Assembly (NCBI GenBank): GCA_017429205.1 | Contig: JAFRPH010000006.1 | Location: 1 to 9,368, forward strand | Origin: Bacteroidales bacterium | GTDB taxonomy: Bacteria; Bacteroidota; Bacteroidia; Bacteroidales; UBA932 | Length of the DNA: 9,368 nt | Direction of reading: 5' to 3' | Part shown: one piece after another, positions 1-5,102 of the stretch | Layout: each line of letters opens with the position of its first letter | Position numbering within the stretch: position 1 is the first letter of the stretch | Notes under the pieces: generated by a model | The model's database searches: none | What the model was told of the DNA's origin: nothing | Seen by the model: the letters and a program-made list of their open reading frames with translations, nothing else | Translations under genes and position numbers: made by a program

Positions 1-1035
1 ATAATGAGGAACTTCACAGTCCGGTCCGTTCTCTTCCCGCGCCGTGGCGACAATCCGCTCGAAATGCTCCCGGCTGATTACCGGATTGCAGAAGAAACTC
101 CCTGCGCTCCCGACCTTCGCCGGATCCGGCAGCTTCTTTTCCCGGATGGCGATGATCGTTTCCCGGATCATCCGGGGGGTGAGATGCCCGATCAGGTCGG
201 GCATGACGACGTCAGATTCCTTCGCTGAGCTCGGAATGACAGGGGCAGGACCCTCGACCTTAGGCGAAATGACGGAAGCAACCTCTTCGGCGGAAGCCGT
301 TGTTCTGTCATTTCGAGCGGAGCCCGAAAGGTCGGAGTCGAGAAATCTCGCATCCAACGCCTTGCGGACGCCACCATAGTCCAGGACGGGCGTGGGGGCG
401 AGGGAAAGGCGGAAGGTGACGGCCGTGATGATGTAGCGGCCTTTCCAGACAGTCTTGAAGTTCGAGGTGCGGTAGCCGTAGCCGCAGTCGGCGGCGGGGA
501 TGTCCACGAAGCGGCGCTCCCGCAGGTCGAAAGCGTGGACCGTCTCGATGATGTCCTTCGCCTCCACGCCATAGGCACCGATATTCTGCACGGCGCTGGC
601 TCCCACCTCGCCGGGAATCAGCGACAGGTTCTCCGGGCCCCAGAGGCCCTCCTGCGCCGCCCAGGCGCAGAAATCGTCGAAGACGACGCCGGCGGGGATG
701 CGGACGAGAGATTCCTTCGCTTCGCTCGGAATGACAAAAGCGCCGTCATTCCGAACCCCGGGCTCCCTGTCATTCCGAACCCCGGGCTCTCTGTCATTCC
801 GAACCCCGGAGGGGTGAAGGAATCTGTTCCCCATATGCAGCACCGTTCCAGGGAAATCCCTGGTGAAGAGCAGGTTCGAACCGCCGCCCATCACGAAGAT
901 GGGCTGCGGAAGGGCGTCGAAGTCCAGCGTGAGCAGGTCCTCCGGCTCCGTAACCTCCACATACAGACGGCAGGACACCTTCATGCCGAAGGTGTTCCGC
1001 CGCGAAAGGTCATAGGCTTCGTGACGCGTTATCAT
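1..1035 (-). CDS. murB: UDP-N-acetylenolpyruvoylglucosamine reductase MurB, 3' end cut by window edge
   Basis: MurB reduces UDP-GlcNAc-enolpyruvate to UDP-MurNAc with NADPH and FAD in the cytoplasm, a committed step of peptidoglycan synthesis. The frame is open for 345 codons from ATG at 1035 to base 1 with no stop, so the C-terminus lies outside. Visible family signatures are the N-terminal NTFG (residues 14-17), the FAD-binding GGGSNLLF (50-57), the SLIPGEVGASAVQNIGAYG segment (138-156), GYGYRTSNF with the expected catalytic-region Arg (185-193), KLPDP (301-305) and GSFFCNP with the proton-donor Ser (312-318). The sequence stops at EVPHY, where the family normally continues for some 60-80 residues. 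Two stretches foreign to the family interrupt it in frame: residues about 70-110 and about 230-284. Without them the spacing of all motifs is normal, so I read this as a functional gene and not a pseudogene. I found no clear TAnnTTTG promoter upstream; read-through from aspS is possible. Confidence 0.93.
   Translation of the reverse strand, partial: MITRHEAYDLSRRNTFGMKVSCRLYVEVTEPEDLLTLDFDALPQPIFVMGGGSNLLFTRDFPGTVLHMGNRFLHPSGVRNDREPGVRNDREPGVRNDGAFVIPSEAKESLVRIPAGVVFDDFCAWAAQEGLWGPENLSLIPGEVGASAVQNIGAYGVEAKDIIETVHAFDLRERRFVDIPAADCGYGYRTSNFKTVWKGRYIITAVTFRLSLAPTPVLDYGGVRKALDARFLDSDLSGSARNDRTTASAEEVASVISPKVEGPAPVIPSSAKESDVVMPDLIGHLTPRMIRETIIAIREKKLPDPAKVGSAGSFFCNPVISREHFERIVATAREENGPDCEVPHY
184..348 (-). 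repeat. Palindromic repeat cluster inserted in frame in murB (distal copy)
   Basis: This block encodes about 55 residues (230-284) absent from ordinary MurB, placed between LDYGGVRKAL and LTPRMIRETIIAIR. It is a mosaic of related units. On the + strand an AGATTCCTTC...GGAATGACA arm lies at 214-241. A related unit at 249-273 ends GGCGAAATGAC. An inverse arm at 306-348 starts TGTCATTTCGAG and ends GAAATCT. At 184-204 there is also a perfect 8-bp hairpin, ATGCCCGA / TCGGGCAT with a 5-nt loop. Read on the gene strand it gives RFL...RND, then VIPSSAKES, then VMPDLIGHL. The exact edges are uncertain by a few codons. Confidence 0.85.
706..828 (-). repeat. Palindromic repeat with tandem core inserted in frame in murB (proximal copy)
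   Basis: The block encodes residues about 70-110 of MurB, between FPGTVLHMG and VRIPAGVVFDDF, which are nearly adjacent in ordinary family members. It has two inverted arms: 709-736 (AGATTCCTTCG...GGAATGACA) and 792-825 (TGTCATTCCGA...GAAGGAATCT). The space between them holds a 24-bp tandem repeat (units 745-768, 769-792 and a partial unit 793-810) that encodes VRNDREPG repeats. Every length keeps the reading frame. Confidence 0.88.
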
Positions 1036-1203
1036 ACCTCAACGGGTCTGCGGGACCAGGTTTTATAAGTTATTACTATTCAATCGTTTCTGTCAGAGGC
1101 CCCTGCAGGCCCCCGGAAAAAACGGGAGGCCTGCGGACTGTTGTTTTGTAAAGCACGTTCAATCAGTCAGTTACAAAACACCTGCCCGCAGACCCCGAAA
1201 AAA
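1036..1203. other. aspS-murB intergenic region with strong hairpins
   Basis: This 168-nt gap separates two genes on the same (-) strand. It holds a GC-rich hairpin, GCAGGCC (1105-1111) with GGCCTGC (1128-1134), extended by CCCG/CGGG around a GAAAAAA loop. It also holds the larger structured repeat at 1128-1193, listed separately. No tRNA, ORF or convincing promoter is visible. Confidence 0.6.
1128..1193. repeat. 66-bp structured intergenic repeat, copy A (possible aspS terminator)
   Basis: The core is a perfect 10-bp inverted repeat, TGTTTTGTAA (1142-1151) and TTACAAAACA (1171-1180), separated by 19 nt that include CAGTCA. The outer parts, GGCCTGCGG on the left and CCCGCAGACC on the right, also pair imperfectly. 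On the aspS strand the structure is followed by CCCGTTTTTT (1126-1117), so it could act as an intrinsic terminator for aspS. A second copy with the same architecture lies at 7921-7987. Confidence 0.6.
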
Positions 1204-2979
1204 CTACTCCGCCGCCTTCACGTTCAGGGCGATCTGGAGTTCATCCAGCTGTTCCTGGTCGATCTCCGAAGGGGAGTCGATCATCACGTCACGTCCCTGG
1301 TTGTTCTTCGGGAAGGCGATGTAGTCGCGGATGGAGTCGGAGCCGCCCATGAGGGCGCACACGCGGTCGAAGCCGAAGGCGAGGCCGCCGTGCGGCGGGG
1401 CGCCGTACTGGAAGGCGTGGATGATGAAGCCGAACTTGAGTTCCGCCTCTTCCGGGCCGATGCCCAGCACTTCGAACATGCGCTTCTGCATGTCGGCGTT
1501 GTGGATCCGGATGGAGCCGCCTCCGAGCTCGGTGCCGTTCAGGACGAAGTCGTAGGCATTGGCACAGACACGCTCGAGATCCTCTTTCTTATTGCTGTAG
1601 AACCACTTCTCGTGCTCCGGCTTCGGGGCCGTGAAGGGGTGGTGCATCGCGTAGAAGCGCTGGGTCTCGTCATCCCACTCCAGAAGCGGGAAGTCCACGA
1701 TCCACAGCGGGGCGAAGACCTTCGGGTCACGGAAGCCCAGGCGGTTCCCCATCTCCAGACGGAGGACGCCCAGCATGGTCTGGACCTTGCGCTTGGCATC
1801 GCCGGACATCACCAGGAGGAGGTCACCGGGCTTCGCCTCGGCCGCCGCGGCGATCTTCGCGAGATCCTCGGCACCGTAGAACTTGTCGATGGAGGACTTG
1901 AAGGTACCGTCGGCATTGACCCGGATGTAGATGAGGCCCTTGGCGCCCACCTGCGGACGCTTGACCCACTCGGTGAGTTCATCGACCTGCTTGCGGGTGT
2001 ACTCGGCCGCGCCGGGAACGGCGATGGCGCCGATGTAGGCAGCCCCGTCCAGCACGCCGAAGCCCTTGCCCTTGGCGACGTCCGTGAGTTCGTGGATCTC
2101 CATCCCGAAACGGACGTCCGGCTTGTCGGAACCGTACTTGTCCATGGCATCATACCAGCTCATCCGCGGCAGCGGGTTCGGGATCTCCACGTCCAGGACG
2201 TTCTTGAACAGGGTGCGCATCATGCCTTCGAAGGTGTTCAGGACATCCTCCTGCTCCACGAAGGACATTTCGCAGTCGATCTGGGTGAATTCGGGCTGAC
2301 GGTCGGCACGGAGGTCCTCGTCACGGAAGCAGCGGACAATCTGGAAGTAGCGGTCGTAGCCGGCCACCATCAGGAGCTGCTTGAAGGTCTGCGGGCTCTG
2401 CGGCAGGGCGTAGAACTGGCCCGGATTCATGCGGGAGGGGACCACGAAGTCGCGGGCGCCTTCCGGAGTGGACTTGATCAGGTACGGCGTCTCGATCTCC
2501 ATGAAACCCTTGGAATCCAGGTAATTGCGCACTTCGTGGGCCACGCGGTGGCGCAGGGTCAATGCCCGGCGGAGCGGTCCGCGACGGAGGTCCAGGTAGC
2601 GGTATTTCATCCGGAGGTCGTCGCCGCCGTCGGACTCGTCCTCGATGGTGAAGGGCGGGGTGACGGACTTGTTCAAAATGGAGAGGGCGGTCACCTTGAT
2701 CTCGATGTCACCGGTGGGCATCTTGCTGTTCTTGGCCTGGCGCTCGACGACCTCGCCGGTGGCCTGGATGACATATTCGCGTCCGAGGGAGGTGGCGGTG
2801 TCCACCAGGTCGGCAGGCGCGTCAGCCTCCACGACAAGCTGGGTGATGCCATAACGGTCCCGGAGGTCGATGAAGGTCATGCCGCCCAGCTTGCGGGCTT
2901 TCTGGACCCATCCGGCGAGCGTCACGCGCTCCCCCTTGTTCGCGATGCGGAGTTCTCCGCAGGTGTGTGTACGGTACAT
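1204..2979 (-). CDS. aspS: Aspartyl-tRNA synthetase
   Basis: This class II synthetase activates aspartate with ATP and charges tRNA-Asp in the cytoplasm. The protein has 591 residues from ATG at 2979, the usual bacterial length of about 585-600. The N-terminal anticodon-binding OB domain begins [11 protein letters not shown], with [20 protein letters not shown] following. Class II motif 2 is [18 protein letters not shown] (about 218-235). The bacteria-specific GAD insertion domain covers roughly residues 270-400. HHPFTAPK is at about 446-453, and motif 3 is GGLAFGFDR (531-539). An in-frame ATG at 3060 would add 27 residues, but these are encoded by a dispersed repeat and match nothing in the family, so I choose 2979. 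The stop is TAG. The gene is divergent from rsmA, with promoter candidates at 3122-3138. Unlike MurB and RsmA it carries no foreign insertion. Confidence 0.97.
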   Translation of the reverse strand: MYRTHTCGELRIANKGERVTLAGWVQKARKLGGMTFIDLRDRYGITQLVVEADAPADLVDTATSLGREYVIQATGEVVERQAKNSKMPTGDIEIKVTALSILNKSVTPPFTIEDESDGGDDLRMKYRYLDLRRGPLRRALTLRHRVAHEVRNYLDSKGFMEIETPYLIKSTPEGARDFVVPSRMNPGQFYALPQSPQTFKQLLMVAGYDRYFQIVRCFRDEDLRADRQPEFTQIDCEMSFVEQEDVLNTFEGMMRTLFKNVLDVEIPNPLPRMSWYDAMDKYGSDKPDVRFGMEIHELTDVAKGKGFGVLDGAAYIGAIAVPGAAEYTRKQVDELTEWVKRPQVGAKGLIYIRVNADGTFKSSIDKFYGAEDLAKIAAAAEAKPGDLLLVMSGDAKRKVQTMLGVLRLEMGNRLGFRDPKVFAPLWIVDFPLLEWDDETQRFYAMHHPFTAPKPEHEKWFYSNKKEDLERVCANAYDFVLNGTELGGGSIRIHNADMQKRMFEVLGIGPEEAELKFGFIIHAFQYGAPPHGGLAFGFDRVCALMGGSDSIRDYIAFPKNNQGRDVMIDSPSEIDQEQLDELQIALNVKAAE

Positions 2980-3020
2980 ATCAAAAGCTGTTTTTCGTTT
3001 CGTCCGGTCCAAGGAGGCAG

Positions 3021-3092
3021 AGATTCCTTCGCTTCGCTCGGAATGACATTCCGCTGTCATCCCGAGGAGGTCAGAGACCGACGAAGGGATCT
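3021..3092. repeat. Palindromic repeat in the aspS leader
   Basis: Two inverted arms, 3021-3048 (AGATTCCTTCG...GGAATGACA) and 3055-3092 (TGTCATCCCGAG...GAAGGGATCT), flank a 6-nt centre. This is the same family as the murB insertions, here in an intergenic position. It lies between the putative aspS promoters and the aspS start, so it would be transcribed into the leader and could fold into a long hairpin. Confidence 0.85.
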
Positions 3093-3118
3093 CAGGGCTC
3101 AGCCTCCTGGTTTGTAAC

Positions 3119-3152
3119 TTGCAAAATTAGCAAAAATAAATGAGTATCTTTG
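3119..3152 (+). promoter_or_regulatory. Candidate rsmA promoter
   Basis: TATCTTTG at 3145-3152 matches the Bacteroidota -7 box TAnnTTTG exactly. The nearest -33-like element is TTG at 3119-3121, with a spacer of 23 nt, slightly longer than the usual 19-21. The start codon lies 19 nt after the box, giving a leader of only about 10-15 nt. It overlaps the aspS promoter region on the other strand. Confidence 0.55.
3122..3138 (-). promoter_or_regulatory. Candidate aspS promoter -7 boxes
   Basis: On the minus strand TATTTTTG (3138 to 3131) and TAATTTTG (3129 to 3122) both fit the Bacteroidota -7 consensus TAnnTTTG. No good -33 TTTG is visible at the usual distance for either, so the assignment is weak. 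The leader would be about 110-120 nt long and contain the palindromic repeat. Confidence 0.4.
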
Positions 3153-3171
3153 CAGGGTTAACCGAATTGAT

Positions 3172-4221
3172 ATGGAAGTACGCGCGAAGAAGGCCCTCGG
3201 CCAGCATTTCCTCACCGACCAGCGCATCGCGCAGGCCATCGTCGATGCCCTACTGCTGGATTGGAACAGCACCCAGCCGGCATCAGCCGGCCGGCCGGCC
3301 CCGGGACTTTCTGAGAAAGTCGGAAAGGGGTTTAAGGCCGCAGGGGGTTCGGGGGAATCCTATTCCCCCGTATTGGAAGTCGGTCCCGGCATGGGGGTAT
3401 TGACTCAATATCTCCTCCCCCGCGAGGACATCGACCTGAAGCTCGTGGAAATCGACGGGGAATCGGTGGACTACCTCCTCACCCACTTTCCGGGCATGCA
3501 GGGACGGCTTCTGCAGGCCGATTTCCTGAACCTCCGGCTGGAGAAGATCTTCCCGGAAAAATTCGCCGTCATCGGCAATTTCCCGTACAACATCTCTTCG
3601 CAGATCTTCTTCAAGATCCTCGACTACCGGGAGCAGATTCCCGAGGTCGTGTGCATGATCCAGAAGGAAGTGGCCGAGCGCATCGCCGAGAAGCCCGGGT
3701 CCAAGACCTACGGCATCCTCTCCGTGCTGCTGCAGGCCTGGTACGATATCGAGTACCTCTTCGGCGTGGGCCCCGGCTGCTTCGCCCCGCCGCCCAAGGT
3801 CGATTCCGCCGTCATCCGGCTCACCCGGAACAGCCGCACGTCGCTCGGCTGCGATGAAAGCCTGTTCAAGGCCGTCGTCAAGACCGCCTTCGGCCAGCGT
3901 CGCAAGACGCTCCGCAACTCACTGAAACCCATCATCTTGGAAAAAGCCGACCGGCTCGGCTGGGATATGGCCGAGTTCATGGGCAATGCCTCCGACGAGG
4001 CTTCTGAGGCCCCCGAATTGGAACTCATGCTCCAGGAGGACGACGGGCGCATCGACCGGAAAAAAGGGAAGAAGCGCAAAGGTGCCGACAGTCCCGCGCC
4101 CGCCATCTGCACAGTGCAAGCAACATCTCTGGCCGCCTTCCTCGCCGACCCAGTCTTCGAGCGCCGTCCCGAAACCCTCTCCGTGGAGGATTTTGTCGCC
4201 CTGACGAATTTTCTCGCCTAA
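3172..4221 (+). CDS. rsmA: 16S rRNA (adenine(1518)-N6/adenine(1519)-N6)-dimethyltransferase RsmA (KsgA)
   Basis: RsmA transfers methyl groups from SAM to two adjacent adenines in helix 45 of 16S rRNA, a late step of 30S assembly. Signatures are [11 protein letters not shown] (6-16), SAM motif [12 protein letters not shown] (68-78), the acidic motif VEID (92-95), the catalytic NFPYN (136-140), [11 protein letters not shown] (204-214) and [13 protein letters not shown] (241-253). The C-terminal end [16 protein letters not shown] is also typical. The protein has 349 residues, against about 260-275 for the family. The excess comes from two places. Residues about 31-66 separate VDALLLD from PVLEVGPG and coincide with a hairpin-rich DNA insertion. 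Residues about 255-325 form an acidic then Lys-rich stretch (KKGKKRKG) before the C-terminal motif. All catalytic motifs are intact, so I expect a working enzyme. A terminator follows 40 nt after the stop. Confidence 0.96.
   Translation: MEVRAKKALGQHFLTDQRIAQAIVDALLLDWNSTQPASAGRPAPGLSEKVGKGFKAAGGSGESYSPVLEVGPGMGVLTQYLLPREDIDLKLVEIDGESVDYLLTHFPGMQGRLLQADFLNLRLEKIFPEKFAVIGNFPYNISSQIFFKILDYREQIPEVVCMIQKEVAERIAEKPGSKTYGILSVLLQAWYDIEYLFGVGPGCFAPPPKVDSAVIRLTRNSRTSLGCDESLFKAVVKTAFGQRRKTLRNSLKPIILEKADRLGWDMAEFMGNASDEASEAPELELMLQEDDGRIDRKKGKKRKGADSPAPAICTVQATSLAAFLADPVFERRPETLSVEDFVALTNFLA
3262..3369 (+). repeat. Hairpin-rich in-frame insertion in rsmA
   Basis: The segment encodes about 36 residues not found in ordinary RsmA, immediately before SAM motif I. 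It contains two perfect hairpins: GACTTTC (3305-3311) / GAAAGTC (3315-3321) with loop TGA, and GGGGGAAT (3351-3358) / ATTCCCCC (3362-3369) with loop CCT. A CCGGCCGGCCGG run ends at about 3300. This differs from the AGATTCC-type repeats and may be a second family of short palindromic element. The left edge is inferred from protein comparison only. Confidence 0.65.
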
Positions 4222-4261
4222 GAGCGTCGAATGCATTTCCCTGGCCATCAGCCCTTTACGC

Positions 4262-4296
4262 AAAAGTGTCTGGGAGAACTTCCCCGGGCACTTTTT
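4262..4296 (+). terminator. Rho-independent terminator of rsmA
   Basis: AAAAGTGTCTGGG (4262-4274) pairs with CCCGGGCACTTTT (4283-4295) over 13 positions, including two G-U pairs, around an 8-nt loop. It is followed by a T tract (4292-4296, partly in the stem). It lies 40 nt after the rsmA stop. The A-rich left side means it could also work on the opposite strand. Confidence 0.7.
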
Positions 4297-4664
4297 GCCA
4301 AACACCTCAAAGTCAGGCGTTTCCATTCAACGGCCGGAATCAGCCCAGCGTGACAATCAGATCATCCAGCGTGACAAAGAGGGCCGGAACGGCCTCGCCT
4401 TTGGCCTCACCGCCGAGGTCGAGGTTCTGTCCACCCACTCCATTATTTTATATCGTAAGCGATACTTCCATTTTTGCAAAAGATTCTTACAGGCCCCGAA
4501 AAAACGTATCTTCGCATGAAATCTGTATCGGCAACCGCAACATGTTTGACGTGGCGCCTAAACGACTGATAATCAGCAAAAACACGGATGGTGCCTTGTG
4601 TCGAAACGCACAGGGCATCACCATTTAAACACCTGCAATTCAGCAGGTTAGCCGCCACAAGCTA
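4297..4664. other. Non-coding stretch between rsmA and the mrp remnant
   Basis: I recognise no gene here. A 12-mer, CCAGCGTGACAA, occurs at 4345-4356 and again at 4366-4377 (offset 21 nt). The minus frame over about 4343-4440 reads VPALFVTLDDLIVTLG before a stop, possibly a decayed coding end, but I cannot assign it. TATCG/CGATA (4451-4464) is a small hairpin. At 4472-4507 the sequence TTTTTGCAAAA...CAGGCCCCGAAAAAAC resembles the right part of intergenic repeat copy A, including the CCCCGAAAAAAC that follows it at 1194-1205. A longer imperfect hairpin with core GCCTTGTG (4593-4600) / CACAGGGC (4609-4616) is followed by ACCTGC (4631-4636) / GCAGGT (4643-4648). No T tract follows either, so they are not obvious terminators. 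Confidence 0.45.
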
Positions 4665-4858
4665 CTATTTATTCACCGCATCCACCAGCTTCCTCCCCAG
4701 TTCCAGGAACGCGAGGCTGTCAGGCCTTGTGCCCAGGGCGACGGGTTCGCCGTTGTCGCCGGCTTCGCGGATGGACTGCACGAGGGGAATCTGCCCGAGC
4801 AGGCCGATGCCCAGGCGCTCCGCCATCGCGGCGCGGCCCTGCCGGAAGAGCATCTTCC
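4665..4858 (-). pseudogene. C-terminal remnant of Mrp/ApbC-type P-loop ATPase
   Basis: The minus frame ending at TAG (4665-4667) reads RAAMAERLGIGLLGQIPLVQ, followed by SIREAGDNGEPVAL and the tail FLELGRKLVDAVNK. This matches the C-terminal end of Mrp-family iron-sulfur cluster carrier ATPases, where LGQIPLVQSIRE and DNGEPVA are strongly conserved. Only about 62 codons remain of roughly 350-370. The Walker A part and the rest of the ATPase are missing, so it cannot be functional. Two or three residues also appear to be lost between PDSL and AFLEL. Similarity stops at about 4855-4862, exactly where the nitroreductase remnant begins on the other strand. The frame stays open further right by chance, running into the transglutaminase gene. 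Confidence 0.8.
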
Positions 4859-5102
4859 CAAGCCGGGCAAACCATCCTCCTGAAGGCCGTGGAGATGGGT
4901 CTCGGCGGCATTTTTCCGGAAGCAGGCCATCCGGGAAAGCCTGGCGCTCCCGCTGGATTCCATCGCTGTCATCGCCATCGGCAAACCAGCCAAGAGCATC
5001 TACCTCCTCCCGGCGGGAGGAGAAAACCCCGACCTTCGGTACTACCGAAAGGACGGGGTTCACTTCGTACCCAAACTGACGCCGGATACGCTTCTTATTT
5101 AA
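4859..5102 (+). pseudogene. C-terminal remnant of nitroreductase-family protein, frameshifted
   Basis: The plus strand reads AGQTILLKAVEMGLGGI from 4862 to about 4912. It then continues in another frame from 4914: FRKQAIRESLALPL, SIAVIAIGKPAK, and a tail PKLTPDTLLI with TAA at 5100-5102. GQTILLKAVEMGLGG, FRK and VIAIGKPA are hallmarks of the C-terminal half of FMN-dependent nitroreductases. The frame change at about 4910-4914 also loses a few residues. The N-terminal half with the FMN-binding Arg/Ser region is absent. The stop overlaps the transglutaminase gene end by 8 bp, tail to tail. Confidence 0.8.
5004..5060 (-). terminator. Possible terminator hairpins after the transglutaminase gene
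   Basis: AACCCCG (5025-5031) pairs with CGGGGTT (5054-5060), and inside it CCTTCGGT (5033-5040) pairs with ACCGAAAGG (5044-5052) with one bulge. On the minus strand this 15-bp stem ends in TTTTC, 35 nt after the stop. A second perfect inverted repeat, CTCCTCCCG/CGGGAGGAG (5004-5022), follows. The T tract is short and the sequence was once nitroreductase coding sequence, so the terminator role is uncertain. Confidence 0.4.

Noticed and set aside
745..810. Possible CRISPR array (24-bp repeats)
   Set aside because: The units are directly abutting with no spacers, are in frame within murB, and no cas gene is present.
1..1035. murB as a pseudogene because of odd internal stretches
   Set aside because: The frame is unbroken for 345 codons, all family motifs are present, and the extra parts are in-frame repeat insertions.
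1141..3117. Open frame of 658 codons on the + strand
   Set aside because: It lies antisense to aspS, whose motifs are unmistakable; long antisense frames are common in GC-rich genes. The translation has no recognisable domain.
4551..4660. Integron attC-like site (CCTAAAC ... GTTAGCC with hairpins)
   Set aside because: The boxes do not fit the RYYYAAC / GTTRRRY consensus, and no integrase or cassette is visible.
4222..4664. tRNA or known structured RNA in the gene-free stretch
   Set aside because: No cloverleaf with a GTTC-type T arm and CCA end was found on either strand; the hairpins present do not fit a family I know.
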